Shown here one piece after another: positions 12,355 through 20,386 of a DNA stretch of 22,370 bases (the stretch's first letter is position 1; every line of letters begins with the position of its first letter). Made by a program: the position numbers and the translations under genes. The notes beneath the pieces were generated by a model, which saw only the letters and a program-made list of their open reading frames with translations, did no database searches and was not told the DNA's origin. Source of the DNA: CBDDBX01 sp965225955 (lineage in GTDB: Bacteria > Acidobacteriota > Aminicenantia > UBA2199); NCBI GenBank assembly GCA_965225955.1, contig CBDDBX010000039.1, positions 1-22,370 of the forward strand. The letters run 5' to 3'.

Positions 12355-13974
12355 CTACTTCTTTTTTAACTCCCATCTTTTTATACACTCAGTATAGTTT
12401 CTCTTCAGCTCCTCATTATTTCCGACTTTTTTCAGAGCTTTTTTCTCAATCTCTATAGCTTTGGGGAAATTTCCAAGTGCTGCATGAACATTTGCAAGAG
12501 TATCCATGTTGTATGCATCGGGACTCAGTTTCACTGATTCTTCTGCAATTTTCAGTGCTGTCTGGTTAACTATGCTATTCTCAACAAAACTCCAGGCCAG
12601 ATTATTAAGAAGTTTTGAACGTCTGCTTACTTTATATTTATTGATATACTCTTTATCTTTGTATAGAGTTGTAAGAGCATCTACAGCTTTTTTATCTTCA
12701 CCACACTTGTGATACAGTGAAGCAAGTATAGTTGCCGAACGCTCATGCCATTTTGCTTTATTTGCAGGGAAATCCTTTGCCAGTTCGTCAATCAGTACTC
12801 TTATGTTACAGAGATACTTTTCTGCAAGCATATGTCTGTAATACTCAATTATAGATGGCTTCTGTCCGGTTTTTTTCATAAACTGAATCATTTTGCTGCC
12901 ATAAGCATCTGCACTCTTCTGATCTCCCTTCTTATGGGAATAACCTGCATAAGTTTCCAGAGCTTTCTGGTATGAGTATGCAGAAAATTTAAGATCTTTT
13001 TCATCTTTCAGATTACTTATATAGTTTTCTATTCTGCTCATCCACTTATCAGCTTCAGCTTTGTTATTACTCTTAAGAAACGATTCGAGAATATCGGATA
13101 TCATACCCATCTCTTTTTTGAAGTCCAGTTTATTATTTTTCTTCTTCAGATAGAACCTGAAAACATCAATAGCTTTTTTATATTCCCCGGTAACAGTGTG
13201 CCAGTTCATTGTCAGCATCATCGGGAGTCTTCCTCTTAACCTGAACTTATCCGGATAGTAAGCTCTGATTATGCTATCCACCAGTGATTTGTTCTCTTTA
13301 ACAAGATGTGCTCTCTTGTTTTTGTTAAATGTGGCTTCAAAAACAACTACTTTAAACAGCTCTTCATATATAGACTGAGCCAGAGGGTCTTTAAAGTCCG
13401 GGTTCAGTTTAAGAGCTTTCTTCATATATGTCAGCTTTTTATCTTTTTCAGCCCAGGAAAGTTTCTTAACATACTTCATTATCAGTTTGCGATCTTTCGG
13501 ATTCTTCTCCATATCTGCTTTGATAGTTGTTATGTTGTTGCCTGAGATCGCACTGTCTATCTGCTCCATAAACTTATCTACACTCATGACCTGTTTAATA
13601 GTGTCCATGAATTTACCTTCCGGTGAAAATAGTTTCAGAGTGGGGAAGGCTCTTATTTTGAACATACTGTTGTATTTTTTTCCCTCTTTTGTTGTCTGCT
13701 CAACATACAGAAGTATCAGCTTATCTGCAGCTTTGCTGAACTCCGGTGCTTTAAAGAGGTTTTTTTTCAGACGCTTGCACGGGCCGCACCAGGTCGCTGA
13801 AAAGACTGCCAGAATATGTTTCTTCTCTTTTTTTGCTTTAAGTACTACATCTTTGAAACTGTTCTTTTCAGTTAACCACCTGGTTTTACCAATCATAATG
13901 GTTGTGTTGTCTCCAGCCTGTAGAAAAGAAACTGCTAATAATAGAATTACTGTAATTGATAACAATTTTCTCAT
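12355..13974 (-). CDS. periplasmic thioredoxin-fold protein with C-terminal TPRs
   Basis: 539 aa. Residues 1-20 are a signal peptide (cleavage after LQA), so it is exported. Residues ~35-145 form a thioredoxin-like domain: FSATWCGPCKRLKKNLF with C63-G-P-C66, and the cis-proline segment IRAFPTLKLFSPEG. This resembles DsbD-gamma/thioredoxin_7 domains, so it may reduce or isomerise disulfides in the periplasm. The remaining ~390 residues are mostly helical; clear TPR-like pairs occur at ~440-525 (ALKIAEESVKLSPDAYNMDTLA followed by ALGNFPKAIEIEKKALKKV, shown here broken). The partner is unknown. The start has AGGAGGG 5 nt upstream. It is monocistronic, with a probable promoter at 14125-14153 and a leader of about 145 nt. 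Confidence 0.88.
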   Translation of the reverse strand: MRKLLSITVILLLAVSFLQAGDNTTIMIGKTRWLTEKNSFKDVVLKAKKEKKHILAVFSATWCGPCKRLKKNLFKAPEFSKAADKLILLYVEQTTKEGKKYNSMFKIRAFPTLKLFSPEGKFMDTIKQVMSVDKFMEQIDSAISGNNITTIKADMEKNPKDRKLIMKYVKKLSWAEKDKKLTYMKKALKLNPDFKDPLAQSIYEELFKVVVFEATFNKNKRAHLVKENKSLVDSIIRAYYPDKFRLRGRLPMMLTMNWHTVTGEYKKAIDVFRFYLKKKNNKLDFKKEMGMISDILESFLKSNNKAEADKWMSRIENYISNLKDEKDLKFSAYSYQKALETYAGYSHKKGDQKSADAYGSKMIQFMKKTGQKPSIIEYYRHMLAEKYLCNIRVLIDELAKDFPANKAKWHERSATILASLYHKCGEDKKAVDALTTLYKDKEYINKYKVSRRSKLLNNLAWSFVENSIVNQTALKIAEESVKLSPDAYNMDTLANVHAALGNFPKAIEIEKKALKKVGNNEELKRNYTECIKRWELKKK

Positions 13975-14124
13975 TGTCCCTCCTGATTTAATTAATTCTA
14001 TGTTTCTGTTTTTAATTCCCGAAACTTAATTTAGTGTTATTTTTGTCTCCTCTGATTTGTTTTGCTTTTATACAGGGTTCCCAACAACCTGTTATTTGTT
14101 GTCTCTGTTTTCTCATATAAATAT

Positions 14125-14153
14125 TGTGTAACAAAATAAGATTTGATTGTCAA
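14125..14153 (-). promoter_or_regulatory. possible promoter of the thioredoxin-TPR gene
   Basis: Perfect TTGACA (14153-14148), 17 bp, then TACACA (14130-14125) preceded by TGT, a possible extended -10. The -10 is weak, so this is tentative. Confidence 0.35.
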
Positions 14154-14445
14154 TAAATTATCTTGAAATCTTTTTTTATTTGAGAACCCCTGTTAATAAG
14201 CATTTTAAAGAAATTTGTAGAGGAATGGTTTTGGGGTAATTTTATGAATTCACCTATATAACTGAATAATTTTCAAATAAATGTGGAAATATCTGAATTT
14301 TATGTTATATCTCTTTTAGGATGTTTGGGGGATATATTTAAGTTTGGTTTAATATTTTTTAATCGAAATTGTTGTTGAGTCAAATTAAGTTTATCATCAA
14401 CCCCTTTTGGTTGGCGGTTTAACCATAGAAGGTGTCGACTTTCGT

Positions 14446-14487
14446 CTTTCGCCTGGCTCTTCCCTGAACCAGAAGAGCCGGCGAAGG
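14446..14487 (-). terminator. strong hairpin after the carbonic anhydrase gene
   Basis: CTTTCGCC-T-GGCTCTTC (14446-14462) pairs with GAAGAGCC-GGCGAAGG (14472-14487) around a 9-nt loop: a 16-bp stem with one bulge and one wobble. It begins 14 nt after the stop of the minus-strand gene. No T-run follows, so it may be a transcript-stabilising end rather than a classic terminator. Confidence 0.5.
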
Positions 14488-14501
14488 ACTCTTATTAATT
14501 C

Positions 14502-15281
14502 TTAATTACTACTATACATCTGCTTCTCTTTTTCCGGTGAAGCTTCAACTTTTTTAAGAATTTCAGAAACTTTCTGCTCAGGGAGCCATTTAACTTTCCC
14601 CGTTGCTACATCATATATTGCGCCAACAACTTTTACTTTACCCTTCTTAACAAGTGCTCTTGTTACAGGGCTTTTCATAAACAGATCGTTAACGCCCTGC
14701 CATACATTTTCAACAATTGCGTGAGGAATAAGTTCTTTTCCCTTCATGCCTTTATGAAGTTTTCCGGCTCTTTTTACTGCTGGAATGATGTTGTCTACCA
14801 GGCCTGGTATATTCTTTTCAAATTTGCACTTATGACCTTCAACAACTTTTGTTACAGCTGTTACTGCACCGCATTGAGTATGTCCGAGAACAACAAGAAC
14901 CGGAGTGTGAACATGGGCAAGCCCATACTCTATTGATCCGACTTCATCGGAATCGCATACATTGCCCGCAACTCTTATGACGAAAATATCCATAACTCCT
15001 GCATCAAATATTAGCTCAACAGGAACTCTGGAGTCAGAGCAGCTTATTACTGTAGCATATGCATGATCTCCCTGATTTTCACTACCAGCCTGTTTCAGGC
15101 GACTGGCAGAAACATGAGGGAATGTGGATTTCCCTGTGTAGAACCTTTTGTTACCTTCCTCAAGCATTTTCAGAACTTTGTCAGGGGTAGGTTTTTTAAC
15201 TGAATTCTTTTCTGCTCCTGTAAGAAGGAAATTGAATAGTACTGCAAAAATAATCGATAAAACTACTGTAGATTTTCTCAT
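14502..15281 (-). CDS. exported beta-class carbonic anhydrase
   Basis: 259 aa. Interconverts CO2 and bicarbonate at a zinc site. C81-x-D83-x-R85 (ISCSDSRVP), and H134-x2-C137 (VLGHTQCGA) are the beta-class zinc ligands and the catalytic Asp-Arg dyad; RVAGNV and GSIEYGLAH are further family blocks. Residues 1-23 (hydrophobic run VVLSIIFAVLFNFLLTGA) look like a signal peptide, placing the enzyme in the periplasm, unlike the common cytoplasmic enzymes but seen in a subset of the family. The C-terminal tail after WLPEQ is rich in Lys and Glu. The ribosome site AAGGAG lies 7-8 nt before the ATG. Monocistronic; divergent from the MarR gene. No convincing promoter could be placed in the gap. Confidence 0.95.
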   Translation of the reverse strand: MRKSTVVLSIIFAVLFNFLLTGAEKNSVKKPTPDKVLKMLEEGNKRFYTGKSTFPHVSASRLKQAGSENQGDHAYATVISCSDSRVPVELIFDAGVMDIFVIRVAGNVCDSDEVGSIEYGLAHVHTPVLVVLGHTQCGAVTAVTKVVEGHKCKFEKNIPGLVDNIIPAVKRAGKLHKGMKGKELIPHAIVENVWQGVNDLFMKSPVTRALVKKGKVKVVGAIYDVATGKVKWLPEQKVSEILKKVEASPEKEKQMYSSN

Positions 15282-15403
15282 TTAATGTCTCCTTATATTG
15301 ATTGTCATAAACGCCTTTGGTTGTTGTGGTTGCGGGAATAGTAACATTTTGGGAAATAAAATGAAATATGTAGATTAGTGTACTGGTTCTGTTTTTTTAT
15401 AAA

Positions 15404-15450
15404 GGTTGCAAAGGAAACCATTCTGTTTTATAATGGTTTCTTATGCAACC
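15404..15450. promoter_or_regulatory. MarR operator: 19-bp-arm inverted repeat
   Basis: The left arm 15404-15422 (GGTTGCAAAGGAAACCATT) and right arm 15432-15450 are complementary at 17 of 19 positions with a 9-nt spacer. The promoter lies entirely within it, as expected for a repressor that autoregulates and controls the downstream exporter. Confidence 0.75.
15406..15434 (+). promoter_or_regulatory. predicted promoter of the marR-MATE operon
   Basis: TTGCAA (15406-15411), 17-bp spacer, perfect TATAAT (15429-15434). Start near 15441, leader ~22 nt with GAGGTGA. The -35 is in the left arm and the -10 straddles the start of the right arm of the inverted repeat. Confidence 0.6.
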
Positions 15451-15462
15451 ATTGAGGTGAAT

Positions 15463-15921
15463 ATGAATCAATCCATAGGAAAACTTATCAGTACTGTATA
15501 CAGGCAGCTCAATATTATTCTGAATAACAGGTTCAGTAGATATGGAATCGGAGCCGGGCAGTATGCCTACTATCTGACTGTAGCTGATTGTGAAGGTAAA
15601 ACCCAGTTTCAGGTGAGTTGCGCTCTCAATGTAAATAAAGCCACCGCAAATAAAGCTCTGAAAAAACTGGAGGAATCTGGATTTATTGAGACTGTCATAG
15701 ATAAGAAAGACAGACGGCTTCACAGATTATATCTGACAGACAGAGGTCGTAGTATACTGCCTGCTATAAGAGAAGAGCTTAAAGAGTGTACAGAGCTTCT
15801 TGGGAGTGGGATGTCTGAAGAGAATAGATCTGCTTTTACCGGTTTTCTGGAGATTGCTGCTTCCAATGCCCGGGTTGAAGTAGAGAATATAAGGAGTTGT
15901 AAACAGGATGAAGGGAAGTAG
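15463..15921 (+). CDS. MarR family transcriptional repressor of the MATE exporter
   Basis: 152 aa, typical MarR size. Winged-helix core: helix YRQLNIILNNRFSRYGIGAGQYAYYL, recognition helix VNKATANKALKKLEESGFI, and wing DKKDRRLHRLYLTDRGR. MarR dimers bind palindromes and are released by ligands or oxidation. Here a 47-bp inverted repeat containing the promoter lies 13-59 bp before the ATG, so autorepression is likely. The start at 15463 follows GAGGTGA; an in-frame ATG at 15406 falls inside the operator and promoter and is rejected. It overlaps the MATE gene by 14 bp, so both are one operon and the regulator probably senses a substrate of the pump. The inducer is unknown. Confidence 0.92.
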   Translation: MNQSIGKLISTVYRQLNIILNNRFSRYGIGAGQYAYYLTVADCEGKTQFQVSCALNVNKATANKALKKLEESGFIETVIDKKDRRLHRLYLTDRGRSILPAIREELKECTELLGSGMSEENRSAFTGFLEIAASNARVEVENIRSCKQDEGK

Positions 15922-17260
15922 AAGCAGAAGTCTTGTTGATGGAGATGTCAGGAAGCTGCTGACTTCTCTTACGATACCAATGATTTTCGGAATGCTGGGA
16001 GTCGTAGCTTTTAATATTGCAGATACATGGTTTGTAGGAAAGCTTGGAACTGTGCCTCTTGCAGCACTGACTTATACTTTTCCTGTGGTTTTTGTTCTTA
16101 ATAGTATAAATCTGGGACTTGGAGTTGGAACATCTACAGTAATATCAAGGGCTTTTGGTAAAGGAGATATGTGGAAAGTTAAGAGGCTGGCAACTGATAG
16201 TCTCGCCATGGGGCTTCTTTTCTCTCTAATTACTGCTGTAGCAGGAGAGTTTACCATTGATCCTCTTTTTACTATGCTGGGAGCTGATGAAACGGTATTG
16301 CCATATATCAGGGAGTATATGACAATATGGTATGCGGGGGCTCCCTTTATTGTTATTCCCATGCTCGGTAACAGTGCTATAAGGGCACTGGGTGATACGA
16401 AAATTCCGGGAATTGTAATGATGGTTTCTGCAATAACAAATATTGCTCTTGATCCTCTCCTTATATTTGGATATGGTCCCATTCCGGCTCTTGGAGTAAA
16501 AGGAGCTGCAATAGCTACAGTGATTTCCAGGGCCATAACCTTTGGTGTTGCACTATATGTGCTGACAGTAAGGGAAAAGGTTATTACTCTTGCTAAGACA
16601 GAATCTTCTGTAATATATAAATCCTGGAAGGCTATTCTTTATATAGGTGTTCCAAATGCTCTTGCTAAATCCATTATTCCTGTAGGAGCAGGAATCATAA
16701 CCGGCCTGATATCTTCATACGGTAAAGAGGCTGTTGCAGGTTATGGTGTTGCAACAAGAGTCGAGTTTCTGGCTTTAACAGTAGTAATGGCTCTCTCTTC
16801 TGTTATTCCCGTTTTTGTTGGTCAGAATTTTGGTGCAGGAAAATTATCAAGAATAGATAAAGGGGTGAAACTGAGTGAGAGGTTCTCTGTTTTGTCGGGA
16901 GTTGTACTTCATGGAGTTCTGGCTCTCTGTGCACCCTTAATTGCTTCACTTTTTACCAGTGATCAGGCTGTAGCTGAGGTTGTGGTTCTCTATTTGAGAA
17001 TTGTTCCCGCAGGATACGCTCTGCAGGGAGTTCTCATGATTCTTAATGGGGCATTTAATGCAGTTAATCAGCCTCTCATGGCTTCAGGACTTATTGTTCT
17101 TCAGATGATTGTTATCTATGTGCCTCTTGCAATATGGAGTTCATCAATGTTTGGTATTACAGGGATTTTCGGAGCTCTTTTGTTTTCTATCTTCCTTGTG
17201 GCAGCAATAGGACATACGGAATTTAATAGGAGTCTTAAGAAGCTGAGAAAAGTACAGTAA
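15908..17260 (+). CDS. MATE family multidrug/cation exporter
   Basis: 450 aa, normal for the family, with about 12 predicted membrane helices. It is an inner-membrane antiporter of the NorM/DinF class that expels organic compounds using Na+ or H+. Family features: N-terminal LTSLTIPMIFGMLGVVAFNIADTW in pieces, FVGKLGTVPLAALTYTFP, GVGTSTVISRAFGKGD, the mid-protein repeat GNSAIRALGDTKIPGIVMM and NIALDPLLIFG, and in the second half GYGVATRVEF and PVFVGQNFGAG. The ATG at 15908 lies inside the end of marR; AGGAG upstream is somewhat distant (~11 nt), and translational coupling is likely. The substrate cannot be inferred. No clear terminator follows; a weak hairpin (AGCC...GGCT with ATGAG/CTCAT inside) lies at about 17274-17308. 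Confidence 0.95.
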   Translation: MKGSRSRSLVDGDVRKLLTSLTIPMIFGMLGVVAFNIADTWFVGKLGTVPLAALTYTFPVVFVLNSINLGLGVGTSTVISRAFGKGDMWKVKRLATDSLAMGLLFSLITAVAGEFTIDPLFTMLGADETVLPYIREYMTIWYAGAPFIVIPMLGNSAIRALGDTKIPGIVMMVSAITNIALDPLLIFGYGPIPALGVKGAAIATVISRAITFGVALYVLTVREKVITLAKTESSVIYKSWKAILYIGVPNALAKSIIPVGAGIITGLISSYGKEAVAGYGVATRVEFLALTVVMALSSVIPVFVGQNFGAGKLSRIDKGVKLSERFSVLSGVVLHGVLALCAPLIASLFTSDQAVAEVVVLYLRIVPAGYALQGVLMILNGAFNAVNQPLMASGLIVLQMIVIYVPLAIWSSSMFGITGIFGALLFSIFLVAAIGHTEFNRSLKKLRKVQ

Positions 17261-17360
17261 AAATTGGACCAAAAGCCGGAGATGAGTTTGACCCTCATGG
17301 TGTTGGCTAACTATCTCTATCTGATATAACGGGCAGTTTTCCTCAGAAAGAATTAAAAAA

Positions 17361-17404
17361 TACACGGACTCACACAGACAATCACAAACTCACACAAAGG
17401 ACAC
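17361..17404 (-). repeat. decamer-period repeat, third copy
   Basis: Read on the minus strand: TTTGTGTGAG, TTTGTGATTG, TCTGTGTGAG, TCCGTGTATT. Each decamer fits TNNGTGNNNN, the same 10-bp phase as the ends of the hutU-hutG element. Too short and variable to be a CRISPR array. Confidence 0.55.
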
Positions 17405-17468
17405 TTTTAAGACAAACAGAGATCCCCTCATTTGAATAAGAAAGCTTCTGCTAATCTTATATTCAAAA

Positions 17469-17536
17469 GGAGTGGGGGCAGCAAGCTGTGAGCTTTAGCG
17501 AATCAGTGTAGCTGGCGGGGTGGTATTAGAAAGTCC
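17469..17536 (+). repeat. interspersed repeat, copy 2
   Basis: Begins GGAGTGGGGGCAGCAAGCTG and ends GTAGCTGGCGGGGTGGT followed by ATTAGAAAGTCC, 68 bp. Both ends match the minus-strand reading of 2576-2644, including the AGTCC/GACTTCC border, while the centre differs. Non-coding. Confidence 0.65.
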
Positions 17537-17632
17537 AGTAACATTTAAAATAAAATTCGATTGTGTTTAAAACGAAGATGTTAGCAATACATTTCAGCTC
17601 CACACCAAATCAATAAAGGTACAATTCATATC

Positions 17633-18697
17633 TCATTTTTTCTTAACCGGAGCTGTTCCATAATCCAGCATCTTATAGAAAACTATATAGGGATTATAGT
17701 CATTATTACTTTTGGATTGAATTATCAGTTCATTACAGAAACCAAGGAAGTAATCATTTTCACTAAAAACAAAACTGAAATTATACTTCCCGTTCAGATC
17801 AAAAGAGTCCCATAGAAAAGACTGATGCTCTTTCATATGAGTTGAGGTTCTGGCCCATATATGGCTCGCGTGTTTATAGTAAATAATCTTAAACAGATCT
17901 TTTCTGAAGAAAATTACTGAGTTACTATCCTTTGATATAGTAGTTTCAATACTTTTATAGGGACGACGAATCTGTTTGCTGGAGGTGCCTGTTTTTAAGT
18001 TCAGAACCTTAATATTGTATTGAGGGGTATGAGAGATAAATAGTTTATTGTTATCAAGACTGTGAAGAAATGTTCTGCTCACAATAAATGGTTTGTTATT
18101 AAATGTTTTGATTGGAGTTATTAATCTGAACCTGCGAATCGGACTAAGTGAATGGTCTGTTAATGAAGATATGGCTATATCATCAATCCAGAAATTTAAA
18201 CTTCTCTCAATATTTGTTCGCTTTGCAAAGATTGACTGGCTATTCAGTTGCCCCAGATATCTTACTATACCACGTTGAACAGGAAGTTTGCGTTCATAAA
18301 TCAGTTTGCCATGAAGATCCATAACTATCAGTTTCTTACGGGTAGTGCTGAAAAGATAAAATCTGTCTTTGTGTATTCCGCATGTATAGAAACTCTCTTT
18401 ATCTATTATCTCTCCGGGACCGATGCCTTTTTTGTATAAATTTACCAGGAATTTTCCATCATGTGAGAATTTCAGGATCTGTTCTTTATCGCAAACAAAA
18501 TATGAGCCATCTTCTGATACAAGAACCTGTTTAGGAGCTTTCAGAATATAACCATCGCCTTCTGAAGGAATATGTTTTACCTGTTGTAGTTGGATAATTC
18601 TATAATCTTTTGAGTTGTAACTAATTGAATTGTCAACGGAATTACTACAATTCACAAGAAGTAAGATTGAATAAAGAAGTACCAGTAAAATTCTCAT
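17633..18697 (-). CDS. six-bladed beta-propeller lipoprotein
   Basis: 354 aa. Residues 1-17 (MRILLVLLYSILLLVNC) form a signal with a loose lipobox; C17 may be lipidated, though N at -1 is unusual, so membrane anchoring is probable rather than certain. The mature part matches 6-bladed beta-propeller proteins (PF17170-like): a blade reading VLVSEDGSYFVCDKEQILKFSHDGKFL, then KGIGPGEI, where G-x-G-P-G-E is the hallmark, then a blade with RFYLFSTTRKKLIVMDLHGKL. Such proteins are extracytoplasmic, with unknown ligands. It is the last of four minus-strand genes, 62 bp after the thioredoxin-like gene, with a weak ribosome site. It shares MRIL, the GPGE motif and overall plan with the propeller at 19272-20366, so they are family paralogues. 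Confidence 0.85.
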   Translation of the reverse strand: MRILLVLLYSILLLVNCSNSVDNSISYNSKDYRIIQLQQVKHIPSEGDGYILKAPKQVLVSEDGSYFVCDKEQILKFSHDGKFLVNLYKKGIGPGEIIDKESFYTCGIHKDRFYLFSTTRKKLIVMDLHGKLIYERKLPVQRGIVRYLGQLNSQSIFAKRTNIERSLNFWIDDIAISSLTDHSLSPIRRFRLITPIKTFNNKPFIVSRTFLHSLDNNKLFISHTPQYNIKVLNLKTGTSSKQIRRPYKSIETTISKDSNSVIFFRKDLFKIIYYKHASHIWARTSTHMKEHQSFLWDSFDLNGKYNFSFVFSENDYFLGFCNELIIQSKSNNDYNPYIVFYKMLDYGTAPVKKK

Positions 18698-18759
18698 TAA
18701 CTATTCTTTACCACATCGATTTTTAAATTTAAATTGGCAATGTATGAACTGTATCATCA

Positions 18760-19272
18760 TTATAGTGTTGCTGTTTTCAGAATCTGGGTTTTGTATAGCT
18801 CAATTAATAGCTTATTCAGATATTCCGGTTGCTCCGGGGTACCAGCTAAGACAAGGCAGACTGCTCCCTGATCAGTAACTCCTATAAGGGACGGCCAGAA
18901 GGGAGGATCGTAGCCTTTATATTTACTGAATCCTGTAAGTGGAAATGCTGCTCCTGTTAGTTCTCTTACTTCATCTTCAATATTGAGATCACGGTCATTT
19001 ATTATGCCGGTTATATTAAAATACTCAGGTGATAATTCATTCAAAACAGGTATTGATGACATGCAGGGAACACAGTTGCTTTTATCAAAAAAATAGTAGA
19101 GATGCAGCTTTGGTGTTTGTTGAAGTTCCTTTTTTGCAGGTGCTTTTGGAAACCCCTTTAAAAGACAGTAGGGAGAACTCTTATTGTATACAGTTCTTTC
19201 TCTAAGCCATGTCGTTGAAACTGCTAAAAGTAGAGATAACAGACATAGAATAATTATATTCTTCATTTTCAT
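18760..19272 (-). CDS. membrane-anchored thioredoxin-fold protein (CVPC)
   Basis: 170 aa. A hydrophobic segment at ~4-22 (IIILCLLSLLLAVSTTW) is a signal anchor. The domain at ~55-160 has the thioredoxin outline: strand LHLYYFFD, active site S-N-C67-V-P-C70 at the start of a helix, a region ending P-P-F-W-P-S-L-I-G-V with the cis-Pro-like W-P-S, and strand LIGVTDQGAVCLVLAG. It is probably a periplasmic thiol oxidoreductase or redoxin-like reductant. Its ATG overlaps the stop of the upstream propeller gene as TAATG (1-nt overlap), indicating coupling. Sitting between two propeller genes and downstream of a four-cysteine peptide gene, it could act on disulfides in that peptide; this is inference. 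Confidence 0.85.
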   Translation of the reverse strand: MKMKNIIILCLLSLLLAVSTTWLRERTVYNKSSPYCLLKGFPKAPAKKELQQTPKLHLYYFFDKSNCVPCMSSIPVLNELSPEYFNITGIINDRDLNIEDEVRELTGAAFPLTGFSKYKGYDPPFWPSLIGVTDQGAVCLVLAGTPEQPEYLNKLLIELYKTQILKTATL

Positions 19273-20366
19273 TATATCTCGTATTGTCTGAGGATATATG
19301 TATCTTCGTTTTCTTTGTTCAGGTAGTGGTTTATGCCGTATACTGTGCTGGTTTTTTTATTAAAGAATATTGGGGTACAAAACAGATCTTCATGGGTAAG
19401 CTTATCGAATTTGACGGTTTTGATGTATTCCCCTTCTTTGTCGAGAATTTCTCCATAAGTCTGCCATCTATCCTGTTCAAAATTTTCAAATAATGCTATC
19501 AGGAATTTGTCGTTTGCTACCAGTTTGTAAGAACGTGAGTATTTTTGTTTTAAAGATTTCAGCTTATTTGGGTTTGAGCGACGTCTTTTGTATGCAATTC
19601 TAAAGGCTCTGTCTATAACAAGAGGTTTGAAGCTTTTGGATTTCAGGATGATTTTTTTGATGAAGTTACTTTTTCTGGTTTTCATTACTATGAAGGGTTT
19701 TGCAGAAAATGAGGCGTAATAAGCATAGTTGTTCTGTGTACAATTATATAATCCGCTTCTTTTCATCAGGAGAACTGCAGGAAGCTCCATAACAGATACT
19801 CCCATATAATTTTTTCTGGTTAATGTGTTGAGATTATGAAAATGGTCGGGAGTGAAAACCGGAAAGATCTCTCCTGACTTATCTATTGAACTGGCTATAT
19901 GGAGTTTTCCTGCAGAATTTCTGGAGGTGTTGGATGAACTATATGTAATTTCCCCTTCACTATTCAGTTCTGCTGAATGAAGAGCTCTTATTTTGACTGT
20001 TCTTTTATGCTTGAGGTTATTTGTTTTATCTATACTGTATAAAAAGACCTTATGCAAAAAAGGAGTTACGATTACTAGTGTATTATGGGTATAGTCAGTA
20101 AGAATAGGGTTTACAAATTCTCCAGGCCCGAGACCATATTTTCCAAAGTTTTTTATATGAACTCCTGTAGAATTATAAAACCGGATACAGTGGGATTTTG
20201 CGTCAGAAATAAGAATTGTTCCATCTTTTTTTACGGCAAAACCTGAAATAGCATTTATGCACTCTTTGCCTGTTAAGCTTATGTTCTTTGTTGATTTAAT
20301 TGTGCTATAAGCATTTAATGTGTAGCAGGAAACTACTACGAATATAATTGTGTTCAGAATTCTCAT
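19272..20366 (-). CDS. six-bladed beta-propeller protein, probable lipoprotein
   Basis: 364 aa from the preferred start. MRILNTIIFVVVSC fits a lipobox (V-V-S-C, C14), or it is a Sec signal cut after LNA. The propeller begins near residue 35: ISGFAVKKDGTILISDAKSHCIRFYNSTGVHIKNFGK in two blade halves, then YGLGPGEFVNPI with the G-x-G-P-G-E hallmark. Later blades are divergent. The start at 20366 is chosen because the paralogue at 18697 begins with the same MRIL; an in-frame ATG at 20384 is possible and has less support from a ribosome site. It follows the peptide gene by 61 bp, which contain a hairpin, and overlaps the thioredoxin-like gene by one base. Function unknown; extracytoplasmic binding or scaffolding is likely. 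Confidence 0.82.
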   Translation of the reverse strand: MRILNTIIFVVVSCYTLNAYSTIKSTKNISLTGKECINAISGFAVKKDGTILISDAKSHCIRFYNSTGVHIKNFGKYGLGPGEFVNPILTDYTHNTLVIVTPFLHKVFLYSIDKTNNLKHKRTVKIRALHSAELNSEGEITYSSSNTSRNSAGKLHIASSIDKSGEIFPVFTPDHFHNLNTLTRKNYMGVSVMELPAVLLMKRSGLYNCTQNNYAYYASFSAKPFIVMKTRKSNFIKKIILKSKSFKPLVIDRAFRIAYKRRRSNPNKLKSLKQKYSRSYKLVANDKFLIALFENFEQDRWQTYGEILDKEGEYIKTVKFDKLTHEDLFCTPIFFNKKTSTVYGINHYLNKENEDTYILRQYEI

Positions 20367-20386
20367 GTTGTTTTTAATCCTCATAA

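Larger units (their letters stand above)
14030..14501. other. intergenic stretch with promoter and imperfect inverted repeats
   Basis: AT-rich, no gene seen. It holds a probable promoter for the thioredoxin-TPR gene (14125-14153), an imperfect inverted pair ACAGGGTTCCCAA (~14073) and TTTGAGAACCCCTGT (~14181-14195) that brackets it, and the strong hairpin at 14446-14487. Between 14200 and 14395 I see nothing recognisable. Confidence 0.5.
17261..17632. other. repeat-rich intergenic stretch between convergent genes
   Basis: No gene is supported in this 372-bp gap between the MATE gene and the minus-strand propeller gene. It contains a weak hairpin just after the MATE stop, a decamer-period repeat (17361-17404), an imperfect stem (TTTGAATAAGA near 17437 with TCTTATATTCAAA near 17455) and copy 2 of the interspersed repeat (17469-17536). 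From 17540 to 17632 I see nothing recognisable. Confidence 0.6.

Noticed and set aside
13487..14029. 180-codon plus-strand reading frame
   Set aside because: Antisense to the thioredoxin-TPR gene and extends into its promoter-side gap; apparent hydrophobicity is an artefact of the opposite strand.
17361..17404. CRISPR array
   Set aside because: The 10-bp units are degenerate with no spacers, and no cas genes are present.
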